DNA from: Metabacillus mangrovi
Lineage (GTDB): Bacteria; Bacillota; Bacilli; Bacillales; Bacillaceae
Direction of reading: 5' to 3'
Assembly: GCF_009711125.1 (NCBI RefSeq)
Contig: NZ_WMIB01000032.1
Location: 1-35,355, forward strand
Length of the DNA stretch: 35,355 nt
The number at the start of each line of letters is the position of its first letter. Position 1 is the first letter of the stretch. A program made the translations under genes and the position numbers. The notes beneath the pieces were generated by a model. It did not search any database. It was not told the DNA's origin and was given only the letters and a program-made list of their open reading frames with translations. Below, one piece after another: positions 15,007 through 22,492 of the stretch.

Positions 15007-15017
15007 ATATATAACAG
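14995..15017. promoter_or_regulatory. Palindromic operator over the GntR promoter -10 region
   Basis: CTGTTATA (14995-15002) and TATAACAG (15010-15017) form a perfect 8-bp inverted repeat around 7 bases. It lies on the -10 box, the place expected for autorepression by the YtrA-type regulator encoded just downstream. Confidence 0.55.
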
Positions 15018-15042
15018 CCATTACAGAAAGAAGGAGTTTCAT

Positions 15043-15438
15043 TTGCTCTTCTCACTTAATTTTGAATCAAAGGATGCCATTTATTCGCAAATTGTAAAGC
15101 AAGTCATTATCGGCATCGCTAAAGACGAACTGCGTCCTAACGATCCGCTGCCGTCTGTCCGCTCTTTGGCCTCAGACATTGGGGTCAACTTGCACACAGT
15201 GAATAAAGCGTATCAGCAGTTGAAACAGGAAGGGTATATTCAGATTCACCGGCAAAAGGGTGTTGTGATTCATCCTGAGGGAGTACCGAAAGCAGACAGT
15301 GAATATAAAGAAACGCTAAAACAGACGCTGCGCCCTTTAATAGCGGAAAGCCTTTGTAAAGACCTATCACATGAGTCGATTGCAGCCTTGTATCAAGAAG
15401 TACTGGATGAATTTCAAAGAGAGGAGGAAAAAAAATGA
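15043..15438 (+). CDS. GntR family transcriptional regulator, YtrA subfamily
   Basis: A 131-residue regulator. The winged-helix N-terminus is clear: AIYSQIVKQVIIGIAKDELRPNDPLPSVRSLASDIGVNLHTVNKAYQQLKQEGYI, with the recognition helix at NLHTVNKAYQQL. The C-terminal part is only about 50 residues of helix, the short effector/dimer domain of the YtrA group that usually controls neighbouring membrane-protein operons. The chosen start is TTG at 15043 with AAGGAG six bases before; longer versions have no ribosome binding site. Its stop overlaps the next start as ATGA. The palindrome at 14995-15017 is a likely binding site. Inferred role: repressor of its own operon. Confidence 0.85.
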   Translation: MLFSLNFESKDAIYSQIVKQVIIGIAKDELRPNDPLPSVRSLASDIGVNLHTVNKAYQQLKQEGYIQIHRQKGVVIHPEGVPKADSEYKETLKQTLRPLIAESLCKDLSHESIAALYQEVLDEFQREEEKK

Positions 15439-16550
15439 CCCTCGATGCCCTCAGTGTTGTTTTTTCCATTGTAATGCTGCCTATCGCGCTTATCTTGACG
15501 TGTATTCCCTATTTAACACGGAAGACGGAAAGTTTCGGAGTGTCGATTCCTGAGATGGTTTATGATATGGAGTCCATACAAATGATCAGGAAACGTTATG
15601 TACGTTCTATGCTTCTTGTCACTGTTTTTTCAGTAGGGGGATTCTTATGGGCTGGAACGATGCTGACCCCAAATGAAGAAACCTTAAGTATGGGATTTGC
15701 CGCCTTTACTTTGCTTACAATCATTATTTCATTTGGGGTCTACTTAAAATTTCATATCAAAATGAAGCGAATAAAAAAAGAAGCCAATTGGACGCATGAC
15801 AGGACACAGAAGGTCCTCGTGCGCACAGATTTTCGTGAACAGCAGCTTACCTGGTCAAATGCCTGGTATGCCATTCCATTCGTGATCACGCTGCTGACTG
15901 CTTTGCTTACTGCGCTGTTTTATGACCGGCTGCCGGATGTCCTGCCGATGAAAGTAAATTTTGCGGGAGAAGTGACCCAGTCGGTTGAGAAAAGCTATCG
16001 CACTGTCTTTATCCTTCCAATCATGCAGTCGTATCTCATCCTGCTGTTCATCTTTATCAACACGATTATTGCAAAAGCAAAGCAGCAGTTGAATGCAGAG
16101 GATCCAGAAAAATCTTATAAACAGGTTACCTTGTTCCGAAGAAGATGGTCACTCTTTCTCCTCTTTACGTCAACCCTCTTAACGATGATGTTTTCATTTA
16201 TCCAATGGAGCTATTTCCAGCCGGCAAATCAACATTTGGTTACTATAGTGAGTTTAGTATTCAGCGGGATCATTATGTCAGCCGCGATTGCCCTGTCATT
16301 TTCGACAGGACAAGGGGGAAGCCGCATTCAAACGGGTGGAAGCAGACCATCAGCAGATTCCATTAATCGAGATGATGATATTCATTGGAAACTTGGTCAA
16401 ATTTACTATAATCCAAATGATCAAGCATTATTTTTGGAAAAACGCTTTGGGATCGGCTGGACGGTTAATTTTGCGAGGCCGGCAGCATGGCTGTTCGTAA
16501 TCGGAATCATTGCAACAGCAGCGGGTATCCCTATACTTCTTATGTTGTAA
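15435..16550 (+). CDS. DUF1648/DUF5808 membrane protein
   Basis: A 371-residue membrane protein with about eight hydrophobic helices. A helix at the N-terminus is followed by a cytosolic stretch and a helical pair. The segment YDRLPDVLPMKVNFAGEV (about residue 175) is the DUF1648 mark, in which the loop after a helix reads LP..iP.H.n..G. Near the C-terminus, IHWKLGQIYYNPNDQALFL then RFGIGWTVNFARP matches the DUF5808 block, followed by a last helix. Such proteins often accompany a YtrA-type regulator. DUF1648 also occurs in SdpI, an immunity protein for a killing factor, but no toxin is nearby. The start overlaps the GntR stop and has GAGGAGG in front. Confidence 0.85.
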   Translation: MTLDALSVVFSIVMLPIALILTCIPYLTRKTESFGVSIPEMVYDMESIQMIRKRYVRSMLLVTVFSVGGFLWAGTMLTPNEETLSMGFAAFTLLTIIISFGVYLKFHIKMKRIKKEANWTHDRTQKVLVRTDFREQQLTWSNAWYAIPFVITLLTALLTALFYDRLPDVLPMKVNFAGEVTQSVEKSYRTVFILPIMQSYLILLFIFINTIIAKAKQQLNAEDPEKSYKQVTLFRRRWSLFLLFTSTLLTMMFSFIQWSYFQPANQHLVTIVSLVFSGIIMSAAIALSFSTGQGGSRIQTGGSRPSADSINRDDDIHWKLGQIYYNPNDQALFLEKRFGIGWTVNFARPAAWLFVIGIIATAAGIPILLML

Positions 16551-16598
16551 AGAACAGCTTGCCAGTTAGGATTGTACTCTACAAGATGAGGTGAACAC

Positions 16599-17393
16599 AT
16601 GCAGAAATCTCGAAAACCATGGCGCTCTTTCATATTCTTTCTATTAGTTGGTGTACTGGCAGTCCTTTCCCTGCTGCCCATGCAGATCGAACTTCTTCCC
16701 CAGCAGCTGGAGGAGCTCGGAGTTCCATTAGAACTTCCAGTTGAAACAATGGCACTCCTGACTCTCCTTAACCCTCTGCTGCTTATTATCGCCGGCCTTC
16801 TCATTGGTCATTTTTTAGCTGAAAGAACGGGATTCCATTCTTTTATCTATGAAAAAGATCGATATGGCAAGCCGTTGTTCCCTAAAGTAAGAGCTATCTT
16901 TAAGATTTCTGCTCTTTTAGGGGTGATGGGCGGCGTCCTCATTATAACGGCAGACACCATACTACAGCCTTTTCTTCCAGAAGCCCTGCACTTATCAAAT
17001 GCGGAAGCTTCTTTAGGAGTATTTGACCTCGCTACACGACTGTTGTACGGAGGGATTGCTGAAGAACTCATGCTTCGCTGGGGGGTCATGACTTTACTCG
17101 TTTTTATCCTTTGGAAAATCTTTCAACGGAAGAAAAATCAACCCTCATCCTTTATTGTATGGACGGGAATGATCTTATCTGCTCTGCTTTTTGGATTAGC
17201 TCATTATGGAGCAACGGCCGCAGCTGTAGACATGACAGCTCTTATATTTGTCCGAATGCTCTTTTTAAATGGGTTGGTCGGGATCATCTACGGGTGGCTT
17301 TATTGGAAAAAGGGGCTGGAGGCTGGAATGATTGCGCATATGGCTACTCATGTAACTCTTATACTTTTTTCGATTTTGACTTCATTGATATGA
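16599..17393 (+). CDS. CPBP family intramembrane protease-like protein (Abi family)
   Basis: A 264-residue protein with about seven membrane helices. The CPBP (CAAX protease and bacteriocin-processing) motifs are present: EELMLR (residues 155-160, motif EExxxR), FGLAH (198-202, FxxxH) and a histidine-bearing last helix (MIAHMATHV). These residues form the intramembrane glutamate/histidine active site. In bacteria the family is linked to bacteriocin self-immunity and processing of membrane proteins. The ATG follows GAGGTG. It lies 48 bases after the DUF1648 gene and before a terminator, so it should be the third gene of the GntR operon. Confidence 0.85.
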   Translation: MQKSRKPWRSFIFFLLVGVLAVLSLLPMQIELLPQQLEELGVPLELPVETMALLTLLNPLLLIIAGLLIGHFLAERTGFHSFIYEKDRYGKPLFPKVRAIFKISALLGVMGGVLIITADTILQPFLPEALHLSNAEASLGVFDLATRLLYGGIAEELMLRWGVMTLLVFILWKIFQRKKNQPSSFIVWTGMILSALLFGLAHYGATAAAVDMTALIFVRMLFLNGLVGIIYGWLYWKKGLEAGMIAHMATHVTLILFSILTSLI

Positions 17394-17493
17394 ATAACTA
17401 TTTTAAAAGACCAGTCCGCTTATATATAGGAAAAGGACTAATCTAACGATATCGCTTAGTTCCTTTCCTGGATTCCGCAGATAACCACAAAAG

Positions 17494-17533
17494 AAAAGCC
17501 TCTTAAGAGTTTATACACTCTTGAGAGGCTTTT
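17494..17533 (+). terminator. Terminator of the GntR-DUF1648-CPBP operon
   Basis: AAAAGCCTCT-t-AAGAGT pairs with ACTCTT-g-AGAGGCTTTT, giving a stem of about 16 bp followed by TTTTC. The rest of the gap up to 17696 holds only the hairpin repeat at 17624-17673. Confidence 0.85.
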
Positions 17534-17623
17534 CGATTTAGTAAATGATGTTCTCAAACCCTATCATGAAAGGGGTATGAATCATTGTTGTGTTTTATTT
17601 TATTACGACAGCCTTAGAAGCAT

Positions 17624-17673
17624 GAGCAGGGTTCTTCTGCTGCTTTAGAAGCGCGAGGACAGTCCCCGTTCTT
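17624..17673. repeat. Small hairpin repeat (GGGGAC type), copy 2
   Basis: On the minus strand it reads GGGGACTGTCCTCGCGCTTC followed by AGCAGCAGAAGAACC, similar in order to the element at 14472-14516 (GGGGACGGTTCTTGTGCTTC then GGCAGCAGCAGAG). This copy is decayed on one arm. Confidence 0.45.
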
Positions 17674-17696
17674 TTACTTGCGTTCAAGACTTTTGT

Positions 17697-18710
17697 CTAA
17701 TCATTAATGCGCGGGAGCACAATGTGAAAAACGTCATTCATCGTGATGACACCGATGAACTTAGGACCGTCCATAACCACTGCCAACTGTTCACTGGACC
17801 GCCGCATGTTTGTAAGAGCTTCATATAAAAGCGTATCCGGCTGCAGAACGAACGAAGGGCGAGCCAGTTCCATTGCCGGCCGTTCCTGTGGCTCAAGCAG
17901 TGTATCGCGAACATGCAGGACTTTTGGGGGGCCTTCATCTTTTGCCATAACAAGGATGCGTTTATGACCTGTTCGTTCTGTGGCTTTTTGGACATCACGT
18001 GCTGTGGCATCTGAATCCACTGATGTTGGAGATGTTTTTTTCGGAAGCAAGTCAGCGACACGTAAGGTTTCCAAATCGAGCGCGCCTGAAATAGGCTTAC
18101 GGATGGACGCGTCCAGTGCGCCTACATTAGCTGAGTGTTCCACGAGATGGCGGATGGTTTCAGAATCCTGCCCGCCAACCGCAGCGGAATCGACAGGTTC
18201 CACACCCGATGCCTTCACTAGACGGTTCGCTATCGTATTCACCCATAATAGCAGCGGGCGGAACAGCCAGATAAACATGCGGGCAGGCGAGCCAACCAGA
18301 ATGGCAGAGGCCTCAGGGTGGGCGATCGCCCAGGATTTTGGCGCCATTTCACCAATTACCAGATGCAGAAACGTTACAATCAGCAAGGATAGGAAGAAAG
18401 ACGTTCCATCGGTTAGCCAGGATGGCAGCCCCGTCTCAGCGAAACCCGCTGAAAACCATGCATCCACCGCTGGTTTCGTCACTGCTCCGAGGGCAAACGT
18501 ACATACTGTAATTCCTAACTGCGCACCTGCCAGCATGATTGTAAGTTCATTCACTGATTTCAAAGCAGCGCGGGCGCCGCGGCTGTTAACCGCTGCCTCC
18601 TCGAGTCGATGGCGCCGGGCACCAAGGAACGCAAATTCCATGATGACGAAGAACGCACTTATGAGAATGATGGTTATTGTCACTGCTATTACAATTAAGG
18701 GGTTAGTCAT
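17697..18710 (-). CDS. CNNM/CorC-type (HlyC/hemolysin family) membrane protein, short form
   Basis: A 337-residue protein. The N-terminal ~190 residues are a CNNM (DUF21) membrane domain with about four helices; conserved parts include FFVIMEFAFLGARRHRLEEA, LAGAQLGITVCTFALG and HLVIGEMAPKSWAIAHPE. Two CBS domains follow (about 215-335), ending in KFIGVITMNDVFHIVLP. The C-terminal CorC_HlyC domain of the longer neighbour is absent. Family members act in divalent cation (Mg2+, Co2+) export or homeostasis; the old name hemolysin is misleading. Its start ATG overlaps the end of the upstream gene (ATGACTAA), so the two are co-translated. The sequence style and high-GC codon use recall actinobacterial tandem pairs. 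Confidence 0.85.
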   Translation of the reverse strand: MTNPLIVIAVTITIILISAFFVIMEFAFLGARRHRLEEAAVNSRGARAALKSVNELTIMLAGAQLGITVCTFALGAVTKPAVDAWFSAGFAETGLPSWLTDGTSFFLSLLIVTFLHLVIGEMAPKSWAIAHPEASAILVGSPARMFIWLFRPLLLWVNTIANRLVKASGVEPVDSAAVGGQDSETIRHLVEHSANVGALDASIRKPISGALDLETLRVADLLPKKTSPTSVDSDATARDVQKATERTGHKRILVMAKDEGPPKVLHVRDTLLEPQERPAMELARPSFVLQPDTLLYEALTNMRRSSEQLAVVMDGPKFIGVITMNDVFHIVLPRIND

Positions 18711-20103
18711 TATCCCCCCTCCTTACCTGTTTCAATTCAGAATCACTATCCGTTTCTGAATCATCTATTGTCAGGTTGACCAAGGTCGGCACCCACCGGT
18801 CAACTTCGATGATCCGTGCTGATAAGTAACGGCGAACGGATTCCTCTTGAACAAGATCAGCCGGGTCAGCCGGCAGCTCCACCTTGATTGTTTCATCGAC
18901 AGCCGGAAGATGCCCGCTCTGTGCAATGAGCATTCCAGCGATTGTTTCATAATCACCCCGCGGCAGATGATAACCGATCTCGCGTTCGGCCTCATCGACG
19001 TGAACATCTCCGCTCATCTGCCATGAAGCCTCCCCTTTTGGTTCGACGACCGCTGGCTGGTCACTGTCGTGCTCATCTAAAATTTCACCGACCACTTCTT
19101 CAGCCAAGTCTTCCAATGTCAAGACTCCTGTGAAACCCCCATACTCATCTATGACACAAGCAAGATCGTTATTTAATTGCTTCATCTCTTTAAGTGCCTC
19201 AGGAAGTGCCATTAAAGTAGGGACGACAAGCGGCTGTCTCATAATCGCAGTGACAGGTTCGTCTTCAGCCAAAGATGAGCCCAACACATCGCCAAGATGT
19301 ACCACGCCAACTGGTTCCTCATCGGAATTAATCACCGGATAACGGGTATGCTCCTGAGCCATCAAGGACCTCATTTTCCCAATGGTTATGTCCGGACCGA
19401 CAGACTCTGTGCGGGAACGGGGTGTCATTGCGTGCTCGACGCTGCGCTGCGGAAAGTCCAGGATTCGATCCAGTATAATGGACAGGTCCTTTGGCAAATC
19501 ACCACTTTCACGGGAATCGGCCACGATGTGCTCAAGATCACGAGCATTGGCACTGCTATCGATGTCATGAACTGGCTCGATTCGTAAAAGCCTTAGGAAT
19601 TGATTGGCAGCCTGATCGAAAACCTTAATTAACCACCCGAAAACCATAAGGTACATATTCGTTGAATGGGCGAGCTTGCGAGCCAATGGTTCTGGATTGG
19701 CAATCGCGAGGTTTTTAGGATATAACTCACCAAAGATCATCTGCACAACTGTCGACACCGCCAAAGCGAGCACAGTGCCAACCGAGATACTAACCGCAGC
19801 AGGCACTCCAGCTCCATCAAGCAGCACGCCTAAACTCTTTCCAACAAGAGGCTCGGCAACATACCCAACAAGAAGACCTGTAACCGTGATACCCAGCTGA
19901 GATCCAGAAAGCATAAATGATGTCCGCTTCGTGACCGCCAGTGCCCGTTTAGCTGCACGATCACCTTGATCGGCCAGTGCGCTTAACCTGGCACGGTCGA
20001 CAGACATATAAGCAAATTCTTGGGCTACAAAATAACCATTTGCAGCTATGATAGCGAGAATGACAATAATGCCGAGCAGTAAAGTCAGCGCAGCTGCTAA
20101 CAT
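18703..20103 (-). CDS. CNNM/CorC-type (HlyC/hemolysin family) membrane protein, long form
   Basis: A 466-residue protein. It has a CNNM/DUF21 membrane domain (1-190) with FVAQEFAYMSVDRARLSALA, LSGSQLGITVTGLLVG and IFGELYPKNLAIANPEPLA. Two CBS domains follow at about 210-335 (MTPRSRTESVGPDITIGKM; YGGFTGVLTLEDLAEEVVGE), then a C-terminal CorC_HlyC domain (about 350-440; SGDVHVDEAEREIGYHLPRG, GDYETIAGMLIAQSGHLP). Probable role: divalent cation transport or homeostasis, likely with the overlapping short partner. The ATG has only a weak AAAGG site and overlaps the stop of a 43-codon frame, so coupling to that frame is possible. Phrases such as RIEPVHDIDSSANARDLEHI are what I know from Actinobacteria. 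Gain by transfer is likely but unproven. Confidence 0.88.
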   Translation of the reverse strand: MLAAALTLLLGIIVILAIIAANGYFVAQEFAYMSVDRARLSALADQGDRAAKRALAVTKRTSFMLSGSQLGITVTGLLVGYVAEPLVGKSLGVLLDGAGVPAAVSISVGTVLALAVSTVVQMIFGELYPKNLAIANPEPLARKLAHSTNMYLMVFGWLIKVFDQAANQFLRLLRIEPVHDIDSSANARDLEHIVADSRESGDLPKDLSIILDRILDFPQRSVEHAMTPRSRTESVGPDITIGKMRSLMAQEHTRYPVINSDEEPVGVVHLGDVLGSSLAEDEPVTAIMRQPLVVPTLMALPEALKEMKQLNNDLACVIDEYGGFTGVLTLEDLAEEVVGEILDEHDSDQPAVVEPKGEASWQMSGDVHVDEAEREIGYHLPRGDYETIAGMLIAQSGHLPAVDETIKVELPADPADLVQEESVRRYLSARIIEVDRWVPTLVNLTIDDSETDSDSELKQVRRGDND

Positions 20104-20228
20104 AAGCGATCTATACCTTTATTTAATGAAAGTGGCTGGAGACATTGATCTGGAAGTCGGGCAGATGAACTGTTGCTGCACAGGTCTAAGCCACCAGCTT
20201 CACTATTTGTTGACGGCATTACTAGCAT
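20097..20228 (-). CDS. Possible leader peptide overlapping the CNNM/CorC gene start
   Basis: A 43-residue frame opens at an ATG with GGAGG eight bases before it and closes with a TAG that overlaps the start of the long CNNM/CorC gene (TTATGTTAG). The peptide begins MLVMPSTNSEAGGLDL and has no membrane helix or known motif. A good ribosome binding site here and a poor one for the main gene fit translational coupling. It could also be chance. Confidence 0.3.
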   Translation of the reverse strand: MLVMPSTNSEAGGLDLCSNSSSARLPDQCLQPLSLNKGIDRLC

Positions 20229-20461
20229 GTTTTTTTCCTCCATGGTGTAGCTAATTTTTTTCAATCGTACATAAAACTACATATAAAAGCAATGAATCAG
20301 GTCGTGTACCAATTTGGTCCGGTGTGCTGCACATGGTCTATCACGAAGAAACCAAGCGTTTTTTATCTTTATCACAACCAGCAGAACACCGTTTTTTTAA
20401 TAGGTGCTGCGGTGTACGTTTTTTTACAGCAGATGCGATCCTCATCCTGTTTATAAAAGAA

Positions 20462-20522
20462 AAAACGCGAAACCTCAAAAGGTTTCGCGTTTTTCCAAGG
20501 AAGATGATGTGATTACATCATG
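20462..20522 (-). repeat. Displaced copy of the groEL terminator and last codons
   Basis: The hairpin AAAAACGCGAAACCT / AGGTTTCGCGTTTTT and the next bases, including GATGATGTGATTACATCATGC, match 25410-25470 (groEL stop and terminator) with only two or three changes. On the minus strand it keeps the final Met-Met-stop of GroEL. No other groEL sequence is attached. The rest of the 20104-20926 gap shows the leader frame at its left edge, a weak inverted repeat with thymine runs near 20385, a terminator at 20841 and no gene. Confidence 0.75.
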
Positions 20523-20840
20523 CAGCACATTTAATACACTAATAAATAAGTAGTAAAAAGCCTAATAAATCAATGTTTTTATTTAATTTGAGGAATGTTT
20601 GTGGCTTCTGCTGAAAGGTTCCATGGTGAGCCTTTGATTTCCTTTGAAGTGATGAGGTTAAAGAGGAAGCAATAAATTTAGGACTTCATAATTATTCACA
20701 ATAACTTAGCTATAATAAGGGAGCTTTTCAAATGGGCGCAAATTAATAATAAGCGATTGTTTCAACTGAACGGGAAGTATATTGATGTTACCAATATTAT
20801 AATTAACTACAAATCCAACTAAACTCTAACTGGTATATTA

Positions 20841-20877
20841 AAAAGGACAACTTCTAAATTAAAGAAAACGTCCTTTT
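20841..20877 (-). terminator. Possible terminator of the HEPN-like gene
   Basis: AAAAGGAC / GTCCTTTT forms an 8-bp stem with a 21-base loop, followed on the minus strand by TTTTTAATA, about 50 bases beyond the stop at 20927. Confidence 0.5.
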
Positions 20878-20926
20878 GAGGTTTGACTGAACCAGTTATA
20901 TTTGTCGTCATCTCAATAATTAACCT

Positions 20927-21859
20927 TCAACGTTTCTCTTCGGAATCATCATCGTAATTAAAGTAAACATTGGGATTGCTTAACAATTCTAGAATTTCAA
21001 GCCGTTCTTTCAATTGGTTTTTATCAAATTTCCGATAATTTTCCTCTATCTGGTACATGTGGCTGTACTTACTTAAATCAGATTTGAAAACATTTAAATA
21101 TTCGTTCACTAACGCTGGTTCAAATTCTAGAGGTTTTATCTCCCTGATTAGATTTAACATACCGGAACTATCATTCGTATTCATTAAATATATCATTAAT
21201 TCTTTCCAAACAATATCATTATCAAAAAAGGTATACTTCTTACCAAGGAATATTATGCTCGCTTTTGATTCATATGGTAGCTCATAAGTATATATGTTTT
21301 GTGCACTGGCTTCCCTCTCTACCAGATCGTATAACACTTCACTAATCTTTCCTACAACTTTACCTATAAATTTTTTTATATTTGATGTATTGGTCATATG
21401 AATATCTTGACTCTCAATTTGTAGATGTTTTCTAAGAAAAGTGAGTAGACCTACTCTCTCTTTGTCAAGATCTTGAACACTACCTAAAGTGTATCTATCA
21501 TACCTCATCGTTTTGTAAAAATTGCTGAGCAATTCAAGAAATTCATTTTGCAGATTACCAAGGGTATCACAACTGTGTTTTCTCCGAATTCTTTTAATAA
21601 GATTCAAATGATTATGTGTTTTTAGACTATCTTCAAACTCCCTTTGATCAGTTGTATCATTATGTTCAATCAATATTACAATTATTTTTAATAACCTTTC
21701 TAAACCAATAGATGTACTATAAAAAAATTCGAAAATTTCATCCTCCTGCGAGAAATGTTTCAGGGAATCAAAAGCTTTCAGCCCGTTAAAGATGAAAGAC
21801 CCAGCAAGATTTAATTCTTTTCCTAAACTAAAATTCTTCCAAAAAGTTTTTTCATCCAT
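20927..21859 (-). CDS. Unknown protein, possibly HEPN-like (defence-type)
   Basis: A 310-residue soluble, mainly helical protein. The N-terminal half has IGLERLLKIIVILIEHND, LKTHNHLNLIKRIRRKH and FYKTMRYDRYTLGSV. This pattern, with an R-x-Y-D-R segment after a long helix, recalls HEPN-type domains found in abortive-infection and Apea-like proteins, but I cannot confirm the RxxxxH motif. The second half has YELPYESKASIIFLGKKYTFF, then helices, and an acidic tail. An ATG at 21883 is in frame. The ATG at 21859 is preferred because GGGGGAAATTTACAA precedes it and the extra eight residues look non-coding. Strong AT bias and position beside the DUF262-AlbA_2 gene suggest an acquired gene. Confidence 0.55.
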   Translation of the reverse strand: MDEKTFWKNFSLGKELNLAGSFIFNGLKAFDSLKHFSQEDEIFEFFYSTSIGLERLLKIIVILIEHNDTTDQREFEDSLKTHNHLNLIKRIRRKHSCDTLGNLQNEFLELLSNFYKTMRYDRYTLGSVQDLDKERVGLLTFLRKHLQIESQDIHMTNTSNIKKFIGKVVGKISEVLYDLVEREASAQNIYTYELPYESKASIIFLGKKYTFFDNDIVWKELMIYLMNTNDSSGMLNLIREIKPLEFEPALVNEYLNVFKSDLSKYSHMYQIEENYRKFDKNQLKERLEILELLSNPNVYFNYDDDSEEKR

Positions 21860-21878
21860 TTGTAAATTTCCCCCATTT

Positions 21879-22041
21879 GACATTTTGTATTCCAGGAACT
21901 TACTAGTTTTTTTAAAAAAGCTAACTCCATAGATAAAGATTTTAGAACTAAAATCTCAGATAAAGATACGAAACTATTTTTGTATATGAGCGGATACTTA
22001 TCAATTTTAATAGCGGTTATTTTAAACAGTACTTATTCTTA
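21879..22041 (+). pseudogene. Possible orphan C-terminal gene fragment
   Basis: A plus-strand frame without a start codon reads HFVFQELTSFFKKANSIDKD, followed by about ten charged residues, then LFLYMSGYLSILIAVILNST and a stop. The charged stretch followed by one terminal hydrophobic helix looks like the end of a membrane-protein gene whose 5' part was lost where the HEPN-like gene begins. The evidence is only its coding-like appearance. Confidence 0.25.
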
Positions 22042-22094
22042 AATTTTTATGAGGCTTTTTCCTCCTGGATCCCATTCCCTCATAAAAAAATAAG

Positions 22095-22152
22095 AAGTGT
22101 GAAACCTTGAAAGCATACCTGCAAATGGCATGCTTTCAAGGTTTCACAACTT
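22095..22152 (-). terminator. Long hairpin terminator
   Basis: GTGAAACCTTGAAAGCAT pairs perfectly over 18 bp with ATGCTTTCAAGGTTTCAC, flanked by further AAG/CTT pairing, and is followed on the minus strand by a seven-thymine run. It would end transcription coming from the gene at 22493-24268. The gap 21860-22492 otherwise holds only unclear coding-like scraps near 22200-22350. Confidence 0.7.
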
Positions 22153-22492
22153 ACGATCCATGATGTTCAAATACTCATTCATTGAATTTACTTCCTTCCC
22201 CCGCCCGTACAATTTCAAATTGGCACTTCCAAGCGGGTAGAGAAATCAGACTTAGAATGGTGGATTGCTGACCAAAAGCGGAAAAATTGTTCGAGCCGCG
22301 CAATTTATACGCAATTGACCAAGCGTATCTGCTGAGCGGGCAGTGGAAATAATAAGTGATTTTTAAAAATGACTTACGGAGTTACCTGTATAATAAGAGC
22401 TAAAAAAATTATTTCCCATATATAGTAATCTCCGATAGTTTTTTTCTTTAAAACTATAAAGTATGCACCAAACCTAACCTAATAAAACTATC

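Noticed and set aside
17980-18759. Long plus-strand frame over the CNNM/CorC genes
   Set aside because: It is antisense to two clearly coding genes, with Ser/Arg-rich low-complexity residues and no ribosome binding site.
20104-20340. A metal-sensing riboswitch before the CNNM/CorC pair
   Set aside because: The gene type made me look for a yybP-ykoY or M-box type leader, but I found none of their conserved sequence blocks.
22200-22350. Coding-like scraps such as SKRVEKSDLEWWIADQKRK and IDQAYLLSGQWK
   Set aside because: They lie in different frames with no recognisable family; too weak to call a pseudogene.
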